Source of the DNA: Prosthecobacter debontii
Lineage (GTDB): Bacteria > Verrucomicrobiota > Verrucomicrobiia > Verrucomicrobiales > Verrucomicrobiaceae
Direction of reading: 5' to 3'
DNA length: 64,000 nt
NCBI GenBank assembly: GCA_945860295.1
Contig: CAMAQH010000002.1
Location: 228,394-292,393 of the forward strand
Below are positions 56,942 to 64,000 of the stretch, in pieces; position 1 is the stretch's first letter; each line of letters opens with the position of its first letter. The notes beneath the pieces were generated by a model that saw only the letters and a list, made by a program, of their open reading frames with translations, made no database searches and had not been told where the DNA came from. Made by a program: the position numbers and the translations under genes.

Positions 56942-58618
56942 ATGGCAGAAAAATTAAACTGGAATTCATCCTCACTTACCCATGGCTGGCAGCGTGGGGT
57001 TAAATCCTTCTACTGGGGGTTGGGATTTGAGGAGGCCGACTTTGATAAACCGCAGATTGGGATCGCTACGCCACTTCTCGATGGCAATATTTGTAATTTG
57101 CGAGCCTATGAACTGGCAAAACTCATTCAGAAAGGCTGCATGGAGGCAGGGCTGATCGCCTTCCCTTTTGGTGTGAGTTCAGTCAGCGACAACATCACCC
57201 AGGGCCACGAGGGAGGTGCAGCTTCCTTGGTGTCACGCAATTTAATGGCCAATGGTGCCGAGATGGTATGTAGCTCACATCGCTATGACGGCATGATCGG
57301 ACTGCATCACTGTGATAAAAACGGCCCTGCATTTGCGATGGCCCTAGCGCGCATGAATTACCCCGGATTGATTGTGAATGGCGGCAGTATTCTACCGGGC
57401 TGCTACAAAGATCGCTCCATCACCATTCTGGATTCATACGACGCCCAAGCTCAGGCCAATAGTGGTAGCCTGTCGTTTGAAGAATCAGAAAATATCATTC
57501 GCGCCGCTTGTCCTGGAGCAGGTGGCTGCGGGATTGCCGCATCCTTCAATACCTGGGGTATAGCGCTAGAGGCGATGGGACTGAGCCTCCCGGATACATC
57601 CTCAATCCCGTCTGTCGATGAAGCCAAGACCGCGGACTGCCTCCGAGTCGGGCGGGCCATGCGCCGACTCTTGGAAATGAATCTCCGCCCACGAGATATT
57701 CTGACAAAAGCTGCGATCAGCAATGCCATGGTGGCCATTGCAGCCATGGGAGGTTCAACCAACGGAGTGCTTCATATTTTGGCGCTGGCTCATGAAGCCG
57801 GCGTCGATTTTAACCTGCGTGATATGCAGGCCATTTGCCGTAGGACCCCCGTCTATTGTAACTTTGCCCCACGAGGTCGCGGCACCATGGCCGATCTGCA
57901 TCGGCTCGGCGGCACCGCTATGCTACTGAGGCACCTACTCAAAGCGGGCCTACTCGACGGCTCTTGCCTGACTGTAACTGGCCAAACTCTAGCTGAAAAC
58001 GTTCAGCACTGTCAGGACGTGGCTGCTGACCAGGAACTCATCGCCCCTCTTGGAAAGCCCTTCAAAGACTACGCCGACCTGCAGATCTGTTTCGGAAACT
58101 TAGCACCAAATGGCATGGTCTTTAAAGTTTCGTCGAGATTGAATCCCCAATTCACAGGCAAAGCTATCTGTTTTGATAGCGTCAAAGAGGTGTCAGACGC
58201 CGCTGCAGGTGGCCGCATTAGGCCGGGGCATTTCGTTGTCCTACGCGGTGTCGGCCCAATCGCCGCAGGAATGCCGGAATTACTCGTCGCCAGTGCTGCG
58301 CTGGCCGTGCCCGAGTTGGATGGCAAAGTCGCCTTCCTTTCAGATGGCAGAGTCTCAGGGGTCTCGCATGGCGTTATGGGCATCCATTGTTCTCCTGAAG
58401 CCGCCGTCGGCGGCCCAATCGCTGCCATTCAGGATGGTGATGAAATCGAGTTCGATCTGCTCAAAGGCACCGTCCACTTGCATGCAGATCTCACCACCCG
58501 TCCGCATACTTGGCCAGCACCTGAACATGGCCGTGCCTACCTTGCTGACTTTGCAGCGACGGCCACCCAAGCGCATGACGGCTGTGTCTCTGCCTGGGTG
58601 CTGAATCAGCATAATTGA
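56942..58618 (+). CDS. IlvD/Edd family dehydratase
   Basis: 558 residues from ATG 56942, chosen because an upstream frame start (56900) lies in the terminator. The Fe-S cysteines of the family are visible: GNICNLRAYELA, HHCDKNGPAFAMAL and CPGAGGCGIAASFN. VSDNITQGHEGGAASLVSRN is the conserved block. Family enzymes dehydrate dihydroxy acids or sugar acids (dihydroxyacid dehydratase, phosphogluconate dehydratase, or aldonate dehydratases). The sequence diverges from standard IlvD (e.g. CDKNGPA instead of CDKxxPG), so an aldonate substrate is more likely than branched-chain synthesis. No ilv neighbours are seen. Confidence 0.85.
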   Translation: MAEKLNWNSSSLTHGWQRGVKSFYWGLGFEEADFDKPQIGIATPLLDGNICNLRAYELAKLIQKGCMEAGLIAFPFGVSSVSDNITQGHEGGAASLVSRNLMANGAEMVCSSHRYDGMIGLHHCDKNGPAFAMALARMNYPGLIVNGGSILPGCYKDRSITILDSYDAQAQANSGSLSFEESENIIRAACPGAGGCGIAASFNTWGIALEAMGLSLPDTSSIPSVDEAKTADCLRVGRAMRRLLEMNLRPRDILTKAAISNAMVAIAAMGGSTNGVLHILALAHEAGVDFNLRDMQAICRRTPVYCNFAPRGRGTMADLHRLGGTAMLLRHLLKAGLLDGSCLTVTGQTLAENVQHCQDVAADQELIAPLGKPFKDYADLQICFGNLAPNGMVFKVSSRLNPQFTGKAICFDSVKEVSDAAAGGRIRPGHFVVLRGVGPIAAGMPELLVASAALAVPELDGKVAFLSDGRVSGVSHGVMGIHCSPEAAVGGPIAAIQDGDEIEFDLLKGTVHLHADLTTRPHTWPAPEHGRAYLADFAATATQAHDGCVSAWVLNQHN

Positions 58619-58680
58619 GCGAACGTATGAAATGCCTGGAAGCCGAAAAAGCCCCGTCATACTACCCATCTTTGGCCACC

Positions 58681-59016
58681 ATGTCTGAGTCCCTGTCCAA
58701 TGAATCCACCCCTTGCGGCGGCTACGAAAGGGAAGTCGTTGAGCGTGTCTGGCAGCTCGCGCAGATTGTGCCGGGCAATGATCCCCAGGTGTGGCGAAAG
58801 GACGAATTAGGCGCATGGATTCACCGCCGAGATTATCGCCAGCGACACAGCGAGTTTGGCTGGGAAATCGCCGAGGCCGGCTACCGGATGCGCGCCTGTG
58901 GCATGGAGTCACTGCGCCCCATGCAGTGGCAAAATCATGTCGATTACCTCGTCGCCGCGCGGCATCAGGCAGTGATCAGTGCCGATGGTTTACGCAATGT
59001 ACGCCGACTTTTTTGA
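58681..59016 (+). CDS. Small conserved-looking protein of unknown function
   Basis: 111 residues from ATG 58681; the frame extends upstream to an ATG at 58627, giving an alternative start. The features GNDPQVWRKDELGAWIHRRD, EFGWEIAEAG and LRPMQWQNHVDYLV suggest a small folded domain similar in style to HNH-adjacent or sugar-binding proteins, but no HNH catalytic set is complete. It follows the IlvD-type gene and is convergent with the gene at 59022. Confidence 0.6.
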   Translation: MSESLSNESTPCGGYEREVVERVWQLAQIVPGNDPQVWRKDELGAWIHRRDYRQRHSEFGWEIAEAGYRMRACGMESLRPMQWQNHVDYLVAARHQAVISADGLRNVRRLF

Positions 59017-59021
59017 TGCTC

Positions 59022-60086
59022 TCAAAACGGTTTCAGCGTCAGCCCACCACAGTCCTGACATAGCGCTGCCGCTTCGCGAAACTGAGCTAAACAGCGCGGG
59101 CAGTAGGCTGCAGAGCCTGATTGCTTTTCGGGCACTTCATCGAGCTGACTGACATCCATCCCTTGGGCATTCAAAAAGATCTCCAGCGCCCGTCTTTGTA
59201 ATGGTGCCGACTGAATTTGACCATGGTGGATGGCTTTCCAAAAAGGTCGCACTAGAGCAATTCGAGATGGTTCTTCGATCGAATCCAAAGCCGCCAAAGG
59301 ATGCGCCTGAGAGGGCGACGCCGAGCACACATGATCCGCAGCACGCATCGCATGTTGCGGCAGTAAGGCAATGGCTACGGTCTTCCAAAAACGATGTTTG
59401 ATCGGCTCCATTAGTCGTCCTGAGATACGCCAAAAAATCACCGCCTGAAACCCTAGCGTCAGCAGCAAAGTCGCCGCAGCGATCAAGACCTGTGGTCCCT
59501 CTCCTAGCCAACGATAGATGACCGAGATCACACCAAAGCACATCAGGAAAATCATTATCCCCAGCATCCGCAGTATTTGTGTCCGAGCCGAAAGCTCCTT
59601 CAGAAACTCAGAGAATCGCTTCACATCGAGCATCTGCGCCGCCAGCTTTAAGAAATCCTCTTCGCGCTCTGAGTCCGGCATCGCTTGCCAGCCCTTCACG
59701 CGCTTGAGCCATTCAGCTGCACTCGATTCATCTGCGAAACGCACGACATGATCTGCGCTCAGCCTCAGTGTCGCCGCATCAGTTGCAGGCTTGAGTTCAT
59801 TCCAGGGGGCCAGCCCCACGGACTTACCAGCTCCATCTAAAAGCTCGAGTCCCAGCGAGCACGGCACAAGCACCCACGGCATCATGACTACATGCACAGG
59901 CATTGGCGGCAGCACAGGCATCAGCAACAACTTGCGTCCTCTGAAATCCAAATGCTGAAGTGGGCGGCGCATCCAACCGCTCAAGCCAGAGCTGGAAAAT
60001 AGCCACACAGAACCAGGGCATAACCGCAGACACTCCAGCAGGTAAAGCAGAGCAAAGAGTGTGAACAGCCACTGTCCGTCAGTCAT
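59022..60086 (-). CDS. Membrane protein with C-terminal zinc ribbon, unknown function
   Basis: 354 residues. There is a hydrophobic N-terminal segment (LFTLFALLYLLECL) and a pair of membrane helices near residues 175-230 (MLGIMIFLMCFGVISVIYRW, VLIAAATLLLTLGFQAVIFW). The C-terminus YCPRCLAQFREAAALCQDCGG is a CxxC...CxxC zinc ribbon. It resembles membrane sensors or assembly factors in layout. It lies 6 bp after the DUF2167 gene and is likely in an operon with it. Confidence 0.7.
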   Translation of the reverse strand: MTDGQWLFTLFALLYLLECLRLCPGSVWLFSSSGLSGWMRRPLQHLDFRGRKLLLMPVLPPMPVHVVMMPWVLVPCSLGLELLDGAGKSVGLAPWNELKPATDAATLRLSADHVVRFADESSAAEWLKRVKGWQAMPDSEREEDFLKLAAQMLDVKRFSEFLKELSARTQILRMLGIMIFLMCFGVISVIYRWLGEGPQVLIAAATLLLTLGFQAVIFWRISGRLMEPIKHRFWKTVAIALLPQHAMRAADHVCSASPSQAHPLAALDSIEEPSRIALVRPFWKAIHHGQIQSAPLQRRALEIFLNAQGMDVSQLDEVPEKQSGSAAYCPRCLAQFREAAALCQDCGGLTLKPF

Positions 60087-60092
60087 GTCAGA

Positions 60093-61013
60093 TCACGTGT
60101 TCTTTTGTCCAAAGAACTTGGTGAGGAACGATTTGATCGCCACACCCACGCCGACGACAAGCACGATGATTCCCTTGCCTAGCTTGGCGAAAACCACGCC
60201 GAGCTTGGCAAACAAACCCATCTTGCCCGCCGCCACGGCCGCGCCACCAGCCACGAGGGCTGTCAGGCCGTATTTGGAAAGCTTGTCACCTTGCTTGTAC
60301 TCCGCGTAAGTATTACCTGGCAGGTATTGAAAGGCTGCCATGATCGACTGGTACTGTGGCAGTAGCGTTTGCAGCTCTTGAGGGCCACAGACCAGACCCA
60401 CTTCCATGACCCCATTACGTCCCAGAAGACGGGTGCTGTAGTTGATGGATTCTCCACCGCCTTCAGATCCGATTCGAAGCGCCCATTCCAGGTTTTTTGT
60501 CAGGTCATTAAAACGCGGCGGCTGCGCCCAGCCGAGAACATGCAGCGCCCGCAGCCCCATCTTCTTGCGCTGCTCATTACTCCTCTCTTGGCCCTCCTGG
60601 TGTCCCTTGAGCAGTTCATCTGCATTCAGATCATTTTTCTCGTCATCCTTCACATAGCCCGTGTCATTGAATTCAAAGATGACCCACGGACCTTCGCCTT
60701 CGGTCGTCAACATTCCCAATTCACTATCCCCTGGGATGTTGCCATACAGCTTCAGCAGCTCACGCGTTCCATTCCCAGCGGTGAAGCGCCAACCTTGTGG
60801 AATGGCGACCTGCGCCATGCTTCCGATTTGGGCGGAGCCACTCCGCGTCCAGCCTAAACTCTCGATCTTCGCTTCCCAGGCTTTTTGCTTCTCCGCAAGT
60901 TCTTGCTCAGTCGGTTCTGCGACTGCCGCCTTAGGTTGCTGAGCATTCATGAGAGAGGCGGACATCAGTCCACTGAGGAGTCCTACCAGAGCGAGTGAGT
61001 ATCGTGTTTTCAT
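60093..61013 (-). CDS. DUF2167 family membrane protein
   Basis: 306 residues with a signal peptide (YSLALVGLLSGLMSASLMNA). The DUF2167 blocks are visible: GWRFTAGNGTRELLKLYGN, WVIFEFNDTGYVKDDEKND, LKGHQEGQERSNEQRKKMG and ALHVLGWAQPPRFNDLTKNL. Two C-terminal hydrophobic stretches (GLTALVAGGAAVAAGKMG, GKGIIVLVVGVGVAIK) follow. The family is of unknown function, inner membrane, and often co-localised with envelope stress genes. Confidence 0.9.
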   Translation of the reverse strand: MKTRYSLALVGLLSGLMSASLMNAQQPKAAVAEPTEQELAEKQKAWEAKIESLGWTRSGSAQIGSMAQVAIPQGWRFTAGNGTRELLKLYGNIPGDSELGMLTTEGEGPWVIFEFNDTGYVKDDEKNDLNADELLKGHQEGQERSNEQRKKMGLRALHVLGWAQPPRFNDLTKNLEWALRIGSEGGGESINYSTRLLGRNGVMEVGLVCGPQELQTLLPQYQSIMAAFQYLPGNTYAEYKQGDKLSKYGLTALVAGGAAVAAGKMGLFAKLGVVFAKLGKGIIVLVVGVGVAIKSFLTKFFGQKNT

Positions 61014-61137
61014 AGAGTCAGTAAAACGGGAGTCAAAGCTAGCCTATGGGACACAGCCAGACGAGATCAAGTTTCTGACACGGACTTGGCCAAGAAAACC
61101 GTGGAGCTTCGGCAGGAGCTGCGACACCTTTTTCGCC

Positions 61138-61899
61138 ATGGCTGATCCACCGCTCCCATCTATTTGTGAATCAAAGCCGCGCTCAAGCTGCTTGCGCTTG
61201 GCGGCGATGGTGCTGATTCCGTCCGTTCTCGTGATAGGGATTCTAGCGTGGCTCTTTATCGGCACGATCCGGGATGTCGTGATCTGGGTGCGCGATCTGC
61301 CGGGGCGGCTCACGCAGCAGCAGATCCTGGAAACTTTCCGTCAGTCGGTCGCTGAGATCATTTCCACGAAGGGTGATATTCTCGAAGTCGCCACGATGCA
61401 GACAGACGAAACCGTGACGAAATTTGATATGAAGACCGCACTCAATGAACTGGTCTATTTGGGCACCACCATTTCTGAAATCCGCACCCCCGTGGTCTAT
61501 CGCTATCACATCCGCCTTTCGGATCACTGGCAGCTCGATGTAGATCAGGGGGCATGCATCGTCCAGGCACCTGCCTTGCGGCCGTCATTACCGCCAGCAA
61601 TACGGACGGAGGGCATGGAAAAGAAATCCGAAGCTGGCTGGCTACGCTTCAATGCAGCTGAAAACCTCACGGATTTGGAAAAAGAGCTCACACCTGCTTT
61701 AGAAAAGCGCGCAGGTAACACGGCCCACCTGAATCTCATTCGCGAGTCCGCGCGAAAATCAGTGGCTGATTTTGTGAAAAAATGGCTCGTCAAAAACGCC
61801 AATAGTCATCCAGATTCGATTCGTTCCATCACCGTCATCTTTCCCGATGAGGTCCAAACCACTCCCGTCACTCTGCCTCCGACCCTGCGAGTGAATTAG
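61138..61899 (+). CDS. Single-pass membrane protein, unknown function
   Basis: 253 residues from ATG 61138. One membrane helix (LAAMVLIPSVLVIGILAWLF) is followed by a soluble domain: REIISTKGDILEVATMQTDE-like helices, then YHIRLSDHWQLDVDQGACIV, and a long helix with ENLTDLEKELTPALEKRAG. It resembles DUF4230-type domains in layout, weakly. It is divergent from the DUF2167 gene and precedes the transpeptidase gene by 98 bp. Confidence 0.65.
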   Translation: MADPPLPSICESKPRSSCLRLAAMVLIPSVLVIGILAWLFIGTIRDVVIWVRDLPGRLTQQQILETFRQSVAEIISTKGDILEVATMQTDETVTKFDMKTALNELVYLGTTISEIRTPVVYRYHIRLSDHWQLDVDQGACIVQAPALRPSLPPAIRTEGMEKKSEAGWLRFNAAENLTDLEKELTPALEKRAGNTAHLNLIRESARKSVADFVKKWLVKNANSHPDSIRSITVIFPDEVQTTPVTLPPTLRVN

Positions 61900-61997
61900 T
61901 CTCAATAGCACGGGCAGGAACTTGTGGACATGGCGTGTTGGGTGAGGCAACCTCCGACCATTTCCCCTTGTCTTCGGCCTTGTATTTGATCGCCCTC

Positions 61998-62609
61998 ATG
62001 ACTGCCCAGATTCTTCGACTGCTTGCCATCGCCCCTCTTGTCTATCTTGCTTCCTGTGGTCTTGTGAATCGTAAGCCGAACGGTCAGACCCAGTATCTGG
62101 AAGCCTTTGCTCCGACCTCCGTGCCGCATTCGGCTCTGTATAATCAGGACATGGAATCGTATTGGGATGGCGATGGCTTGGCAGGTGACCCGAACATCAT
62201 CCTCGATCTGAGTGACCAGAAAGCTTATTTTTACAAAGGCGGCACGCTGGCTGGCGTCTCGGCTTTATCCACGGGTGACGAAAAACACCGCACGCCGCCT
62301 GGCAACTACAAGATCAACCTCAAGGACCAATGGCATAAATCCAATCTGTATGGCGATTTTGTCGATGCCTATGGTCAGGTCATGCTGGCAAACATTGACA
62401 TCAAAAAAGACAAGCCACCAGCAGGTGCGCGCTTTGAGGGGTCAAAGATGCATCACTTCATGCGTTTCACCATGACTGGCATCGGAATGCATGAAGGCTT
62501 CCTGCCGGGCTATGCCGCCAGTCATGGCTGCGTGCGTATGCCCGCGCGTATGGCGGCGGTCTTTTTTAATAACGTGGCACTAGGCACGCCTGTCACTGTC
62601 CGCCCATGA
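61998..62609 (+). CDS. L,D-transpeptidase (YkuD) lipoprotein
   Basis: 203 residues from ATG 61998. A lipobox (LVYLASCGL) indicates a lipid-anchored periplasmic protein. The YkuD domain has HEGFLPGYAASHGCVRMP with the catalytic Cys in SHGCVRM, and GDEKHRTPPGNYKINLK upstream. L,D-transpeptidases make 3-3 peptidoglycan cross-links or attach proteins to peptidoglycan. The stop overlaps the start of the rhodanese gene by 4 bp. Confidence 0.88.
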   Translation: MTAQILRLLAIAPLVYLASCGLVNRKPNGQTQYLEAFAPTSVPHSALYNQDMESYWDGDGLAGDPNIILDLSDQKAYFYKGGTLAGVSALSTGDEKHRTPPGNYKINLKDQWHKSNLYGDFVDAYGQVMLANIDIKKDKPPAGARFEGSKMHHFMRFTMTGIGMHEGFLPGYAASHGCVRMPARMAAVFFNNVALGTPVTVRP

Positions 62610-62944
62610 ACGAGATCTCACTCGAAATCAGTGTGGATGACGTCAGTTATCTCTTGGGTAGGCCAGGGGATAAACCACGCATGATCGACTGCCGCGAGCA
62701 GGACGAGTGGCAGATCTGCCACATCGAAGGCGCAGAGCTGGTGCCTCTTTCACAGTTCGGTGAGCTGGCTCCGCTGCGTTTTTCAGACACCCATCAGCAC
62801 CTCATCATTTACTGCCACCATGGCATGAGAAGCCAGCGCGCTGCTCTCTGGTTGCGCCAAAGTGGCTTTAATAACGTGCAGTCCATGCGCGGCGGTGTTG
62901 ATGCCTGGGCAGATCTGGTGGAGCCTGAGATGCCCAGATATTAA
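62606..62944 (+). CDS. Rhodanese-like domain protein
   Basis: 112 residues of a single rhodanese domain. RPGDKPRMIDCREQDEWQIC and the active-site loop IIYCHHGMRSQRAALWLRQS (Cys of CHHGMRS) match the GlpE type, which transfers sulfur from thiosulfate to acceptors. It overlaps the L,D-transpeptidase gene by 4 bp, so the two are translated together. Confidence 0.9.
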   Translation: MNEISLEISVDDVSYLLGRPGDKPRMIDCREQDEWQICHIEGAELVPLSQFGELAPLRFSDTHQHLIIYCHHGMRSQRAALWLRQSGFNNVQSMRGGVDAWADLVEPEMPRY

Positions 62945-63180
62945 TCTGGTCTTTGACACGTTCCCAGCTTCTCTGTCTTGAGCAATCGGCCAGCATCCGA
63001 GAAGCCCTGAACTTTTTTACCATTAGACGCCGCTCATCGTGGTGTCGTCGAGGTCAGAACTTCTTAAAAGTGAAGTGGCAAATTACAGCGACTCTCCTGT
63101 CAAGAATCATCCCTCTGAGGATTTCTGCCGACATTGCTGGTGACGGCACAAGGTCATTCGTGTATAAATTCCTAAACCAT

Positions 63181-63777
63181 ATGTTATTCCGTTGGTATCT
63201 CTGCACATTCGCACTTCTGCTAGCCAGTTGCGCGCGTCCCTATTTATCAAGAACAGGGCTGGGCATCGTACATCGCAAATCAATATGCTGGGCGTATGAC
63301 TTCATCTGGCCAGCCCTACAATCCGCAAGCCTACACTGCAGCGCATAACTCGCTGCACTTTGACACCGAAATCACCGTGAAGAATGTCTATACTGGTCGC
63401 AGTGTGCAGGCCGTAGTGAATGATCGCTTCCCGTATTATCCAGGCCGTATCGTCAATCTTTCCAGCGCTGCAGCACACAATATAGGCATGACGCAGATGC
63501 AGCTTTCACGGGTGCACGTGACCGCCAAAAGTTACCCCAGACTGGTTATAGCCAGCAACCGACTTACCCGCCGCAGCCAAATTATGGCCCGCCGCCACAG
63601 GCCGCCCACAACCTAGGTGCACCCGCCTACACTCCTCAGAACCAAGCCGCGCCGACCTACAAGACGACGCCAAAGATGGCCACCCCGAAACCCAGCTACC
63701 GAGCACCCGTTGGCGGTGCCCCAAACGCCGCCGTCTTCAATGGCGGCGGGTCGCCTGCTGGATTGAAGACGTTTTGA
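63181..63777 (+). pseudogene. RlpA-like lipoprotein gene with two frameshifts
   Basis: ATG 63181 begins MLFRWYLCTFALLLASCARP, a lipoprotein signal with lipobox. Near 63243-63250 the reading must shift to another frame to continue with QEQGWASYIANQYAGR, then MTSSGQPYNPQAYTAAHNSL, the RlpA double-psi barrel (septal-ring lytic transglycosylase family). Near 63525-63535 it must return to the original frame to read PQTGYSQQPTYPPQPN, AAHNLGAPAYTPQ and FNGGGSPAGLKTF to TGA 63775. The two shifts compensate each other. Either a decayed gene or two single-base sequencing errors at short homopolymers fits. If the errors are corrected, the product is an intact 199-residue lipoprotein. Confidence 0.7.
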
Positions 63778-63906
63778 ATAGGCTCAGTGTAACGCGTGGC
63801 ATATTGCGTCATTGGTTAGATGCGCGCCTCGGTGGCACTCCAGTGTGTGATCCAAACGAAGAAGAAGATTCAGAATCGGAACACCTTCCATCATAAATGG
63901 TCGACC

Positions 63907-64000
63907 ATGAGCGACAATAATCTCAACCACCTGATAAAGCGCGCCGCATCGGCTTTGCCGACGGTGATGTCGACATCGCTCGAAAGTGCGATCATGGCGC
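63907..64000 (+). CDS. Possible partial gene at the right edge
   Basis: ATG 63907 opens MSDNNLNHLIKRAASALPTV and MSTSLESAIMA to the window edge with no stop. The helical, amphipathic character is plausible for a protein start, but both strands are open here, so the call is weak. I recognise no family. Confidence 0.25.
   Translation, partial: MSDNNLNHLIKRAASALPTVMSTSLESAIMA

Noticed and set aside
63240-63255. Programmed frameshifting in the RlpA-like gene
   Set aside because: No slippery heptamer or downstream structure is seen, and a second compensating shift makes decay or sequencing error more likely.
1-64000. CRISPR array, tRNA, rRNA, IS transposase or integron
   Set aside because: No regularly spaced repeats, cloverleaf-like sequence, rRNA motifs or transposase proteins were found by reading both strands.

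Overview
The gene content points to a Gram-negative bacterium of the Planctomycetes-Verrucomicrobia-Chlamydiae group, most likely a Verrucomicrobiaceae relative (Prosthecobacter/Verrucomicrobium-like). Supporting signs are two Tat-exported Gfo/Idh/MocA oxidoreductases, a DUF1501 protein, a formylglycine sulfatase, SGNH hydrolases with altered catalytic blocks, a giant secreted Calx-beta metalloprotease, and a base composition near 55-60% GC. This is inferred from gene families. There is no 16S rRNA gene in the window, and I saw no tRNA gene, IS element or CRISPR array.

Layout. 1-9.7 kb: an edge-truncated secreted protein, a decayed CHASE2-like gene, an NagX-like acyltransferase, a serine/threonine dehydratase-like enzyme, then a forward run of Gfo/Idh/MocA oxidoreductase, creatininase-family hydrolase, small membrane protein, MFS transporter, DUF1501 and heavy-metal-associated protein. 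9.7-24.5 kb (reverse): cobalamin-dependent methionine synthase metH, an SGNH-like protein and a secreted metalloprotease of about 2,956 residues. 25-36 kb (reverse): tatC, NUDIX, argH, an EamA transporter, a three-gene ABC exporter operon with peptidase-like domains, a GNAT enzyme and an AEC transporter. 35.7-47.9 kb: SGNH esterase, ComEA-like protein, sulfatase, trpD, a DnaK-family chaperone, a decayed interval, valS and tal. 48-50.4 kb: three orphan genes, two of them AT-rich. 50.5-58.6 kb (forward): second Gfo/Idh/MocA enzyme, FmdB-like zinc ribbon, a 933-residue repeat protein, an outer-membrane protein and an IlvD/Edd dehydratase. 58.6-64 kb: small proteins, DUF2167 protein, L,D-transpeptidase, rhodanese and a frameshifted RlpA-like gene.

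The most striking observation is that two housekeeping enzymes carry large in-frame guest segments at structural joints. metH is about 380 residues longer than usual because a zeta-toxin-like P-loop kinase segment lies between the cap and the B12-binding domains. valS is about 330 residues longer than usual because a segment with a protein-kinase-like catalytic loop lies at the entry to the editing domain. Each guest segment also holds a small ATG-initiated ORF (64 and 75-78 codons) in another frame. The host frame there reads through low-complexity, unprotein-like sequence, which suggests the small ORF is the frame that was originally selected. The simplest reading is that two-gene cassettes resembling toxin-antitoxin or polyvalent-protein modules inserted in frame into essential or near-essential genes without breaking them. 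A smaller parallel is a 55-bp palindromic repeat inserted in frame in the DnaK-family gene, with a relative just downstream of valS.
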